Below are positions 32,377 through 45,138 of a stretch of DNA of 64,000 bases, piece by piece. The notes beneath the pieces are model-generated. The model did not search any database, had not been told where the DNA came from, and saw only the letters and a list, made by a program, of their open reading frames with translations. Within the stretch, counting starts at the first letter, position 1, and the number at the start of each line of letters is the position of its first letter. A program made the translations under genes and the position numbers. Origin of the DNA: Alviniconcha marisindica (taxonomy: Eukaryota > Mollusca > Gastropoda > Provannidae); contig JABMCL010002596.1 in assembly GCA_018857735.1 (NCBI GenBank), forward strand, positions 93,501 through 157,500, written 5' to 3'.

Positions 32377-35300
32377 GTGAGTGGCAGTGCATCAAAAGTA
32401 TACACCTGGAAACCAGCAGTGCAGAAGCGCACTGCAGCTCAGAACCAGCTGTGCAGGAGTGCTACATTGCAGATCACTGCTTACCTACTTTAAAACTGCT
32501 GCGTCTTCTCACTCATCGGCTCCTATTTATCCATACATCAGTCTTAAGACAGTTGAATGGAGCACGAAATGGGGTTGGGGGGGGGGTATTTTGAGATTAA
32601 AGTTTGATTTTGATCTCATAGACTGATAGAAATGACCCCCTGACAAAGTGCTAGCCATTTTCATAAGTCAGAAAAATGTTGAAAACACAGTAAAAAATCA
32701 AACAAAGACAACGAGATTTCAGCGCCAAAGGAAAGCTGGTCTTGTTGTTTTCACGTGACTAACTTTGGGACCACGTGTGGTGTCATTCACAAAAGATTCA
32801 AGAGGTTTAGTAACTCTGCTGACCCATATCGCTGGTTGGCAACATTGGCATTCTCGCTGTACAGCAAGTCGCTGTTCGGTGACGAAAGTGTTAAAGACAG
32901 GCTTCTTAATGCTTTCCCTGCCAAAGAACTGCTACTTTGCTAACGTTGCAGCTTCTTTCCTGTAACAGCACTGGTCTTGATGTGAGATCAAGCTAACAAG
33001 CAATGCCCATTTTCAGCACTTTGCTACATTTGACATTTTAGCTGTTTTTAGCATGCACGAAGAGTTAGGCTTCAAACATGACATTAATAAGTCGTTATAC
33101 ATTTATATGACATCATTTAGACAAACTGGAAGGTGTTGTATGATCATAACGATGCTGTGAGGGTAAGGAAAGAGCTAATCCTAAGAGTAAGAGGTGGTGA
33201 AGATCATTTTGGTTTCAGCTGTAATTCCTGCTGCATTGTGGGTGAAGATCATTTTGGTTTCAGCTGTAATTCCTGCTGCATTGTGGGTGAAGATCATTTT
33301 GGTTGCAGCTGTAATTCCTGCTGCATTGTGGGTGAAGATCATTTTGGTTGCAGCTGTAATTTCTGCTGCATTGTGGGTGAAGATCATTTTGGTTTCAGCT
33401 GTAATTGCTGCTGCATTGTGAACTGCGTGAAAACTGACATTGCACAGCGGACAAATAAAACTGACATTAATCATGCACCTTGCATGATCAATCATAATGT
33501 AAGTTTCTTTCACCCTTTGTACAGTTTGTCTCATTTTGTTTTTGTCTCATTTTGTCAGACCAGCCTGTCTTGTACAAGCCAGAACTGGCCTTCTACAAGC
33601 TGTACCATCTGTCAGGACTTGCAAGTCACATGATTAATGTCAGTTTCAATACAATACAATAATACAATATAACTTTATTGCCAAATGTCAATATGACTGC
33701 ACGAGGAATGTTTTGTGGTGCCAGGTACACTCGTCACACATTCACTCAATTGTAAAACATTAAATTACAACAGCAAATAAAGATCCTGGTAAAAAGTCAT
33801 TCATAGATAAAACATGAAAAATCCCACAGGTAACAAGCTGTGCATATCATGTAAAATTGCCACTTCCTAAGGACCCCCTCTTAAAAGTTACTGCCCTAAT
33901 AAAAGCAGTTATAAGAATGATCTACAATGAATTAATTAACCTTGCCGGCTTACTCTGCTGGCCACTATCACCCTGTTTTACTCCAATCATGACCCTGACC
34001 CATCCAAGATCCTACACACTAAATGCACTGGATGTTCATTTGTCCGTTGTACAAATTCACACAGATTCCAGTGCAGCAGGTATTATTTATATAATTTGTA
34101 CTATAGCTGAATCTGCACAATCACATTATGAGGTAGACAGTCTTTTATGATTTATACAATTTATAAGACTTGCTGCAAACACTGAAAGTGAAACAGTGAG
34201 CAGTTTTGACAAGTGATGCTTCTTGTGATATGCAGTGGTCTCTGACAGTGACATGTTTTGCGTTTACGTATATATATCTACAGGATAAGAATGATTGAGC
34301 TCTGGACAGTGTTGATGAATGGTGCTGTACTTTGACTGTTTCAGTCTTGGTGCCAACATTCCGCCACCGAGCGAGACAAAGCCGCCAACACCAGAGCCGG
34401 TAGGTGTGCAGTGACTGTAAAATTTCAACTTTTATCCAAAAAGCAGTATGGAGCGAAAAATAGGCAGTTTTCCTGATGTAACCGACTGCGCTCTTGTCCA
34501 TTATTAAGAGGCGAAGGTCTGGGTAGGGTACAATAAGCACATTTTATTTGCACCTGCATGACGACTAAGGCAACCGGAGGAAAGTGCACAAAATGTAGAG
34601 CAAAACCCCAGTGAGTGGAACATGGGTACGATGTCTCACAGTCGCACACTGCTGTCCCTACAGCTTATAGCATCCAGATCCAAAATTCTTTATATACTTG
34701 GCATGCTCTTCCAGTACAATGACACACAGAAGGCCTTGCCTGTTCGACAGTTAATTTGATCAAGAAAGTTCAGCTGTCAGTGGACAGTGGTCAAAACTGA
34801 TGTGTTGACATTAATGCGGGTCAAAGAAAATAAACTACCCAGAACTGCTATGTCTGTGCTAACTTACCTTCCAGTCAGATTACCGTAACGATAAACTAGG
34901 CCACAGATGTGCAACAATCCAGTCATGGTATACGCTGACTACTATTAATGTACTTGTATTTTGAATTTATTGGAAGCGCCTTGCGCTCATTGGAAAGGGG
35001 TGCAGATACATATATATATTTATTATTATTATTATTATATATAGATGTGCAAGAAATGTGTCCAGTCAAAGTCCTGTGGTTAGGAATGAAAGCTGAGTAT
35101 GACATGAAAGACTGCGACTAATTATTCCTGTTTCGCCGTTGTCTTAGTCTTGGCGATATTGTAGAAAAAATGGAAGGGGGGGGGAGAGAGAGAGTTCCAT
35201 GATCCTTATGGGATCAGTCGGGTTGTATTGCACACCGATCAGACAGCTGATTCAGAACTAAACTGTTTTTAAAAGGGGGGGGGGGGTAGGCAGGGAAGAA

Positions 35301-38300
35301 TTTCATGATCATGGGGGCAGTCGGGTTGTATTGCACACTGATCAGACAGCTGATTCAGAACTAAACTGTTTTTAAAAGTTGGGGGGGGGGTTGCATAGTT
35401 ATTCTACAAATTACAATGAAGGGGAGAGTTTCATGTTCCTCATGGGGGCAGTAAGGTTGTATTGCACACTGATCCGACAGCTTATTCAGAACTAAACTGT
35501 TTTTAAAAAAAAGACTAAATGTGTGTGTGTGTGTGTGGGGGGGGGGAACAGTCAGTGTGTGTGTGTGTTTCCGTATAGTGCCTTATGTAAATTGTTTTGG
35601 TAGGACTGTCCTCTACATGCGTATAGAAGATTCTATTTAGGTTAACATGTATGATGTGGGTGCTCAGGGTGTTGATGAGTGCATGATAAATGTACATTAT
35701 TAGTAGTAGTATTGTTATTCGACGATACAGGGGAGAAGGGGAGAGTTTCCTCAAGTTCCACATTGGGACAGTAAGGTTGTAAACTTGTATTGCATACGGA
35801 CCAGACAGCTGATTCACTCATTCAGAACTAAATAATAGTAATAAAAGTAGACGGAAGGTATGTGTCGGGTGGGGGGGAGGTTGCATTGTTATTCTGCAAT
35901 ACGTGGCTGACCTGTGGCTGTTGTCTTGCTGGGAAGGGGGAAGCGCGGGCAGAGGCCAAGGCCCCAGAACCGCAGGTGGAGGTGGAGGAGGAAGAAGAGG
36001 AGGCACTTGTGGAGAGTGACATTGGTAAGCAAACCCCGCGCGTTTCCGTTTGAGCTTGTTTGGTGAAACTTTGAGGGCGGATCACTCTGATGACTGCCTG
36101 CTGACCACCTCGGTAAACCACTCACTGCTGATAACGAACAGCTTGCCACCCTGATGATAACTCCCTACCCTTATAACATTTGACTGGCCACCCTGATGAC
36201 AAACCGCTCACCACCGCGATGACAAAAAACTTGCCACCCTGATGACAGCTCCCAACCCTGACAAACCACTTGCCACCCTTATGACAAGCCATGCATCATC
36301 CTGATGACAAACCACAAACCACTGATGACAAACCACTAGCCACCCTGATGACAAACCACCAGCCATCCTGATCCCAAGTCGCCACCCTGATCACAAACCA
36401 CTAACCACCCTGATCGCAACTTGCCACTCTGATGACAAACCACTAACCACCCTGATGACAAACCACTCACCACCCAGATGACAAACCACTCACCACCCAG
36501 ATGACAAACCACTAACCACCCTGATGACAACTCACCACTCTGATGACAAACCACTAACCACCCTGATGACAAACCACTTGCCGCCCTGATGACAAACTAC
36601 TCGCCACCCTGATGACAAACACTAACCACCCTAATGACAAACCACTTGCCACCCTGATGACCAACCACTTGCCACCCTGATGACCAACTACTGTGTTTGC
36701 CCACTGTGATGACAAGCCCTTAGCCCAGTTGAAAACCGAGTGCATAGTGGACACAGACTTGCACAGCCTGGCATGGCAGACTGACACTGACCTACATGGT
36801 CATTCCTCAACAGACTGACACTGACCTACATGGTCATTCATCAACAGACTACACAGACCTACATGGATATTCATCAACAGACTGACAGACCTACATGGTC
36901 TTTATCAACAGACTGACAGACTTACATGGTCATTCATCAACAGACTGACCCAGACCTACATGGTCATTCATCAACAGACTGACAGACTTACATGGTCATT
37001 CATCAACAGACTACACAGACCTACATGGTCATTCATCAACAGACTGACACTGACCTACATGGTCATTCATCAACAGACTGACCCAGACCTACATGGTCAT
37101 TCATCAACAGACTGACAGACTTACATGGTCATTCATCACAGACTGCACAGACCTACATGGTCATCATCCAGACTGACACAGACCTACATGGTCATTCATC
37201 AAAAGACTGACACAGACCTACATGGTCATTCATCAACAGACTGACACAGACCTACATGGTCATTCATCAACAGACTGACACAGACCTACATGGTCATTCA
37301 TCAACAGACTGACACAGACCTTTCATGGTCATTCATCAACAGACTGAAAAGACCTACATGGTCATTCATCAACAGACTGACACAGACCTACATGGTCATT
37401 CATCAACAGACTGACACAGACCTACATGGTCATTCATCAACAGACTGACACAGACCTACTGGTCATTTATCAACAGACTGACACAGACCTACATGGTCTT
37501 TATCAACAGACTGACAGACCTACATGGTCATTTATCAACAGACTGACAGACCTACATGGTCTTTATCAACAGACTGACAGACCTACATGGTCATTTATCA
37601 ACAGACTGACAGACCTACATGGTCATTTATCAACAGACTGACAGACCTACATGGTCATTTATCAACAGACTGACAGACCTACATGGTCATTCATCAACAG
37701 ACTGACAGACCTACATGGTCATTCATCAACAGACTGACAGACCTACATGGTCATTCATCAACAGACTGACAGACCTACATGGTCATTCATCACAGACTGA
37801 CACAGACCTTACATGGTCATTCATCAACAGACTGACACAGACCTACATGGTCATTCATCAACAGACTGACACAGACCTACATAGTCATTCATCAACAGAC
37901 TGACAGACCTACATGGTCATTCATCAACAGACTGACCCAGACCTACATAGTCATTCATCAACAGACTGACCCAGACCTACATGGTCATTCATCAACAGAC
38001 TGACAGACCTACATGGTCATTCATCAACAGACTGACACGACCTACATAATCTTGATCAAACAGTTTGATTTTACTTGATAAGTTTTGACAGACTGACACA
38101 GACCTACATGGTCATTCATCACTGATGTGATAATTCTGTGGCTGTCAAACACTTTGATTTCACTGGATAAATTTTGACAGACTGACACAGACTTACATTG
38201 TCATTCATCACTGATGCTGTGATAATTTTGCGGATGTCAAACACGTCGATTTCACTGGATAAGTTTTGACTGACTGACACAGACCAACATGGTCATCACT

Positions 38301-41300
38301 AATGTCATGATAATTCTGTCGATGTCAGACAGTTTGAGTTCAGTGGATATGTTTTGTGACTGGTGCCAGCATGTACACACACAAACATTTGATGACACCA
38401 NTAATCGTAATGAATAATTTCCAAGAGAACTGTGTGGACAGAAGGTGATGTTTTGATAACACTGCCAGGCATGTACACACTGAACCTTTTGAGAAAGACC
38501 TTAATGGTGCATTTGGAAATCAATTTTCAGACAGAGCTGTTGTGGACAGAAGGTGATGTATGTATGATAACACTGAAGGTATGATAACACTGAATCCTTT
38601 TTGAGAAAGAGCTCTTAACGAGGTGCATTTGGCAACACTACAATGTTTTGTCAGACAGAGCTGTTGATGGAGGGGGATGTACATTTGATAACTGCATGAT
38701 TTGTCAGACATGGCTGTTGGGAGGACTGGTGACAGGGTCTGTAACTTTTTGGCAGCAGAGTTAGCAGTTGAACACACATGATAGCTCTGAGCCATGTGTG
38801 TGCTTGTTGCTGAGCCATGCGTGTGCTTGTTGCAGAGCTCTGAGCCATGCGTGTGCTTGTTGCAGAGCTCTGAGCCATGCGTGTGCTTGTTGCAGAGCTC
38901 TGAGCCATGTGTGTGCTTCTTGCAGAGCTCTGAGCCATTCGTGTGCTTGTTGCAGAGCTCTTAGCCATGTGCATGCTTGTTGCAGAGCCCTGAGCCATTC
39001 ATGTGCTGGTTGCAGAGCTCTTAGCCATGTGCATGCTTGTTGCAGAGCTCTGAGCCATTCGTGTGCTGGTTGCAGAGCTCTTAGCCATGTGCATGCTTGT
39101 TGCAGAGCCCTGAGCCATGCGTGTGCTTGTTGCAGACCCCTGAGCCATGTATGTGCTTGTTGCAGAGCTCTGAGCCATGCTTGTTGCAGAGCTCTTAGCC
39201 ATGCGTGTGCTTGTTGCAAATCTCTGAGCCATGCATTGCTTGTTGCAGAGCTCTGAGCTATGTGTGTGTTTGTTGCAGAGCTATGAGCGTGTTTGTTGCA
39301 GAGCTCTGAGCCATGTGCTGTTGTTGCAGAGCTCTTAGCCATGCGTGTGCATGTTGCAGACTCTGAGCCATGCACGTGCTTGTTGCAGAGCTCTGAGCCA
39401 TGCGTGTTTGTTGCAGACTCTAGCCATGCGTGTGCTTGTTGCAGAGCTCTGAGCCATGCATTGCTTGTTGCAGAGCTCTGAGCTATGTGTGTGTTTGTTG
39501 CAGAACTATGTGCGTGTTTGTTGCAGAGCTCTGAGCCATGTGCGTGTTTGTTGCAGAGCTATGTGCGTGTTTGTTGCAGAGCTCTGAGCCATGCTTGTTG
39601 CAGAGCTCTGAGCCATGCACGTGCTTGTTGCAGAGCTCTGAGCCATGCGTGTGCTTGTTGCAGAGCTCTGAACCATGCACATGCTTGTTGCAGAGCTCTG
39701 AGCCATGTGTGTGCTTGTTGCAGAGCTCAGAGCCATGCTTGTTGAAGAGCTCTGAGCCATGCTTGTTGAAGAGCTCTGAGCCATGTGCATGCTTGTTGCA
39801 GAGCTCTGAGCCATGTGTGTGCTTGTTGCAGAGCTTGACAACACCGGCGTCATCACTGATGATGATGAAGACATGCCAGAGTATGCGGACGTCAACATTG
39901 AGGTGACGGATGATATGATTGACCAGGCCAGCGACAAGAGGAACGAAGCCATGGACGCTATGGCTGAAGGTGGGTGTTGCTGTATCAGTCAGTATCACTC
40001 AGAAAGTGGGCAGTGTTGGTCTGCCAGCATGTGTGTGCGTGCATGCGTGTGTGTTCTAGACGGGGAAGGGAGCTGGGTGTTTGCTTGTACAGCTCTAGTA
40101 GCAATATGGAGGGCCATGTATCTGACCGGTTACAGTGATTGACCAGTTTCCGTGAACCACTTTTGCCAGCTTAGATGTCACACCGGTTTGAAAAATGGCA
40201 AGTGTGATCACAGTATAGACATGAGCTGTTTTACCCAGGAACTCAAGGAAGCTTTCAGTGGTGACCTGTGGAATTGCATAAATGACATCCAATGCATTGA
40301 TGATGTGATGCTTCATCCTCATGCTCAGAGTGGATGGAGGAGGAGGGGTGATGATGATGATGATGATGGTAACGATGTGCATCACTGTGTTCATCCAGAT
40401 CGCCTGGAAGACTCTGTGCAGCTCTTCACCGATGCTATCAAACTCAACCCCACCTCTGCTCTGCTGTACGCCAAGAGAGCCAAGTGCGTATCCAATGTAT
40501 CGCTTGTCCGTTTTCTCTGCACTCAGAAATATGGAAAAGACTGCTATAATTATATGATTTTTTGAAAGTTTGAACTGCAGAGCTTTGTTTTGGTTGTCTG
40601 TTGAAATGTTTTTGGTTATGCTTGTAAGTTTTGCAGACGTTTGTAATGTGAGGTGGTGTACCAGTTAACCCTGTATTGAATTTTATTTTCCAGTTTTGAC
40701 TGTGTGAGTGTAATGGTCAGTACCAAACACATAAAAAGGTTAAAAAACAAAAACCATGCTATTTTTTAGGACAAATCATGACATGCAAATTTTCCGGGTA
40801 ATCCCCTTTATCAAGGGTACGGAACAACGTAGACAACAGTTAAACAGTGAAAAATGATAGATGTAGAACCAGGACACTTATCTGTTTTTGTTTGAGCTAT
40901 ATTGTTTTTGTGTCTGGGGCTCAGAAGACTGTTGGCATGACAACCAAAGTAATGATCGGTGTAAGCGTCTGGTCTGCCCGTTGTCCTGAGGTGACCTATT
41001 TTTGTGGTCTGTCCGTTGTCCTGTTTTTGTGGTTGCCAGGACATAAAATCCAGTTACTGACTGGTCTGCCAGTTGTCCTGAGGTGACCCGGTGTGGTTGA
41101 CAGGACATTAAAATCCAATTACTGACCGGTCTGCCAGTGTCTAACACCAGACTTCTGTCAGGGTTTTCTTAGCCAAGGCCTTCCAAACTTTCCCTGATGA
41201 TAATCCGTGTTGAGCTGTACCAGTTCGTGCTAGTTTCGATACCTTGAACTAGTGTCATGGTCGTAGCAGCCTACAGTTTGAAGTTAGGGAAACAGCTGCT

Positions 41301-44300
41301 CTCCTCTACCCAGACGTCTGTCTCGATAGCCTCTCTTGGCATTTGCACAGTCTGAAACAGAGTGAGGCTCAAAGCGCTCATGCAGTATCAACACACAAGA
41401 GTTAATTGTCGCTTGAAAGGCGTCACACAAACACAACAACAAAGACCCGAGTTGCCTATGCCTATGCCTATGCCTTCTCACCAGGCATGCGAGAAGATAC
41501 AAGGTACATAAACTCCACCAGACATACATCCTCAAAAAAAATGATGCCTCCTCCCCACCCCCCACCCCCCACCCCATATTGGCATATAAACCCTCCATTT
41601 CAGGCACACCCGGCAACGCAGGTGTGCACAGGCGAATAGGTGATTCTGGTTTTTGTTGTTGTGTTTGGGTGACATCTTTCCAGCAATAATGACCTCCCTT
41701 GTGTGTTAATTTTTGACATTTGCTCTTTGAAAAGAAAAGAAAAACTTGTTTGCTTGCAGATATATCTGCATTTCAGGCTCACCCGGCAACACAGGTGTGC
41801 ACAAGCACAGGCAACTGTAGGCGATTCTGGTCTTTGTTGTTGTGTTTGGGTAACATCTTTCCAGCAATATTTGTCGATCCCTTTTATATAGCGCTATTCT
41901 CTGCTCTCAAGCAGACTCACTGCGCTTGCATGTGATTCTACATGAGCGAATAGCTTTTTAATTTTTTTTATAGCACAGTTTTGAATATCCACCGAAGTGA
42001 TGTAACTTACAGCACTGGCATGGCTGGTGCCACATGAAACTGCTGTTGTCTTGGCGCGTTCTGTGTACACCATACAACCATGCACCGTGTCGCTTCATGC
42101 AAAGCCACATACGTAAAGTGCATGCGTGTTTAGCTGTAACCTGCCACCTGCACTTTTGGCAGAATGACCGGGGTCTTTTACATGCTACTGCGGTAACACG
42201 GGGGTGGAACAGATAGTGAAATAAGAGCACAGAAAGTTGACCCTGGAGAAGAAAATTCTCCCGCCACTCCTGCAGGGATTCGAACCCGCGATCGCTCTTA
42301 CCACTGAGCTATCCCCGCCCCCTTGTCTTGCGTGTTTATTCTTGACATTTGCTCTTTGAAAAAAATGGAGAGAAAAAAAGTTGTTTGCTTGCAGTCCATG
42401 AACCAGGGGAGAGCTGGCAAACACTCACAAGTGAAGGTGATGGGCGTTTTTGTTGATGGTGGGGTTGGCGACTGTCTGTTCCAGCGCCTACCTGCGGATG
42501 GGGAAGCCGAAGAAAGCAATCCACGACTGCTCCAAGGCCATTGAGCAGAACCCGGACTCCGCCCAGGGCTACAAGTGTCGGGGCAAGGCACACAAGTAAG
42601 GAAGGAAGGATGGCATGGAGTGGACTGATTCAGTTTTAAGGCCAAAGCATGGCAGATGAACTGTAAATGTAAAACACACACACACACACACACGCGCGCA
42701 AAAACCTAACCCAAAAAACGAAAACGGGAGAAAAAATGAACGCACACACACACACACACACGCACTAAAAAGAGACAAAAACAAAGTAAATGGTTCCAGC
42801 AGACGAGCCTGTTTTTACATCCACCGCAGCCTTGGTGAGCAAGTGAAGAATTCATTAACTTTTCGTCTCTCCTCCACCTTGCATATGTAACCAACCCTGG
42901 GTGGTTGATGGGACATTAAAATCTAATTACTAAGTATCCACCTCACAGGCTCTCCATCACAAACCCACTGACGTTGCATTTTGATTTACCAGGGCCCTTC
43001 CACCTTGACTTTTGGCCACCTTTCACCTTTGGCCTTTTTCCACCTCGAGCCTTCTTGGGCCATGTCCCCATTGGTTACCTCTGACCGTGTCAGTCTCCAA
43101 CTTTTGCTCACCTCCGACCTTTCACCACTGCAGGCCTTCTCTGGCTCTGTCCCCCTCGGACCTCCTTGGACCATGTCGGCCTCTGCCCCATTGGTTGCTT
43201 CACACCATGTTGGCCTCTGCCCCATTAATTACCTCAGACCATGTCAGCCTCTGCCCCATTGGTTACCTCTGACCATGTCACTCTCTGCCGCATTGGTTAC
43301 CTCAGACCATGTTGGCCTCTGCCCCATTAATTACCTCAGACAATGTCAGCCTCTGCCCCATTGGTTACCTCAGATCATGTCAGCCCCATTGGTTACCCCA
43401 GACTATGTCAGCCTCTGCCCCATTGGTTACCTCAGACTATGTTGGCCTCTGCCCCATTGGTTACCCCTGACCATGTTGGCCTCTGCCCCATTGGTTACCC
43501 CTGACCATGTCCACCTCTGAGCTGTGTTGACCTTTTTCTAACGGCTGGTTTCAGGCAGCTCGGCCACTGGGAGGAGGCCTACCATGACCTGACCTTGGCC
43601 TGCAAGCTGGACTACGATGACGACACCAACGCCGCTCTGCATGATGTCACGCCCAATGTGAGTTGGCTGTTGATGGGGATGCCAGCGGCCTGAGCTAGAG
43701 CAAACTGTGTGCTGAGCATCATTAGGGCCGGAATCTGTTGGGTATAGGTGTCACCAGCAGCTTTTTAGCTGGTCATGAGCAGGTTGGATACAGGTGTCAG
43801 CAGCTTTCTAGCTGGTCATGAGTAGGTTGGATACAGGTGTCAGCAGCTTTTTAGCTGGTCATGAGTACAGACCTGTTTAATCTACGCATTTGGCGTAGAA
43901 ATCTACACATTTGAAGCCCAAACTACGCATCTACGCTTGCATTACACAAACTACGCAAATGACTTGTTTCGGCTACTGATACGACGAGCGTAATTCGGTC
44001 CTCTTTTTTGATGCGATCCTATTTTTGACACGGCCGCCGTGTTCAAAAGGTATGTGCGCCCGCTTATGATACACGCGCATCAAGTCTTGCAATAGCAGCG
44101 CTGGTTTTGGCGCAAACATAGGTTCTGAATGCATCCGAAACTCCCTTCAGTTGGGAGAAAATGTCCAAGTCGAAGAAGCGAGCGTATGAAACTTCTTCAG
44201 AAGAAGACTCAGTGTTAGCCTCCAAAGGCTCTGCTGCTGCGATTAAAAGGAAGAAAGTTCCATCCCAGAAGTTCCTCCCAGCTGACCACTAAGCTTATCC

Positions 44301-45097
44301 GTGTTTGGTTCCTGCAAGGAAAGGCAGCGAACTTGTTCTTTGCACCACCTGCAGATCGGACTTTTATCATGCAGGCATGGTGGTCGATTTGACTGTAAGC
44401 AACCTGTTGAGAGCAAGTCCTACATGGAGTTCAAGGCGACTGGAAAGTTTTTTCCAGCTTCAAGTCTGTCTCTTTCTTCGTTTCCCCGCCCTTCCCCCCC
44501 CTCTCTCATTTTAATGCAACAAACTGATATAGTTTCCCGCACTTGTAAACATCGATAGCACTCGTCTGTAGAGTTATCTCCCTTGAGCAAATTTTTATCA
44601 CCATTACAAAGAACGTGTGTTGTGATTGGCTACTTTGTTGGGGATCAGCCAATGAGAAAATTCGTTGCTCACACTGTTGTGAGGTCGGAATTTTTTTTTT
44701 ACTAGGCTGTTGAGTAGGGTGCTTGCGGCCGGGGTTGTTTGTACGGGGGGGGGGCTGACTGCAGACTGGTCTGTACAACTGCACTCTCATTCTGAGTCAA
44801 GATGTTGGCTTTACAATTTTCCCACATTCACATGTGCACGGCCCAGCAAGAGACCTGAATTGATCTACACCACTTGTGTGTGGCTGAGACCTTGGTAGCA
44901 GTGCCATGAGACCTTGGTAGCAGTGCCATGCTGTCGCCTTACGTTTATATTTTCAGGCACTGTGGTCTTCTGATTCTGAAAATTATATCCTTCCGGTGTT
45001 GCTTAATGTCCTCAGATGTCAGTTGACATATTAGGGACAAAAAAATTATATCAATTCAGTCAAGCTCATAGAAAGGATGAGAGAAAGTGTGTGCTGG

Positions 45098-45138
<41 letters not shown>

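Larger units (their letters stand above)
40560..42484. other. ST13 intron 5: nested mobile elements
   Basis: In order it holds a MITE A copy (40722-40930), short tandem phrases with GGTCTGCCAGTTGTCCTGAG (40970-41145), a MITE B half copy (about 41340-41530) and a duplicated 130-bp segment (about 41640-41760 and 41808-42390), the second copy of which is split by a SINE. Confidence 0.7.

Noticed and set aside
38761..39998. Large Cys-, Ser- or Leu-rich open frames on both strands
   Set aside because: They result from the 30-bp array upstream of ST13 exon 4. The two strands are open for the same reason.
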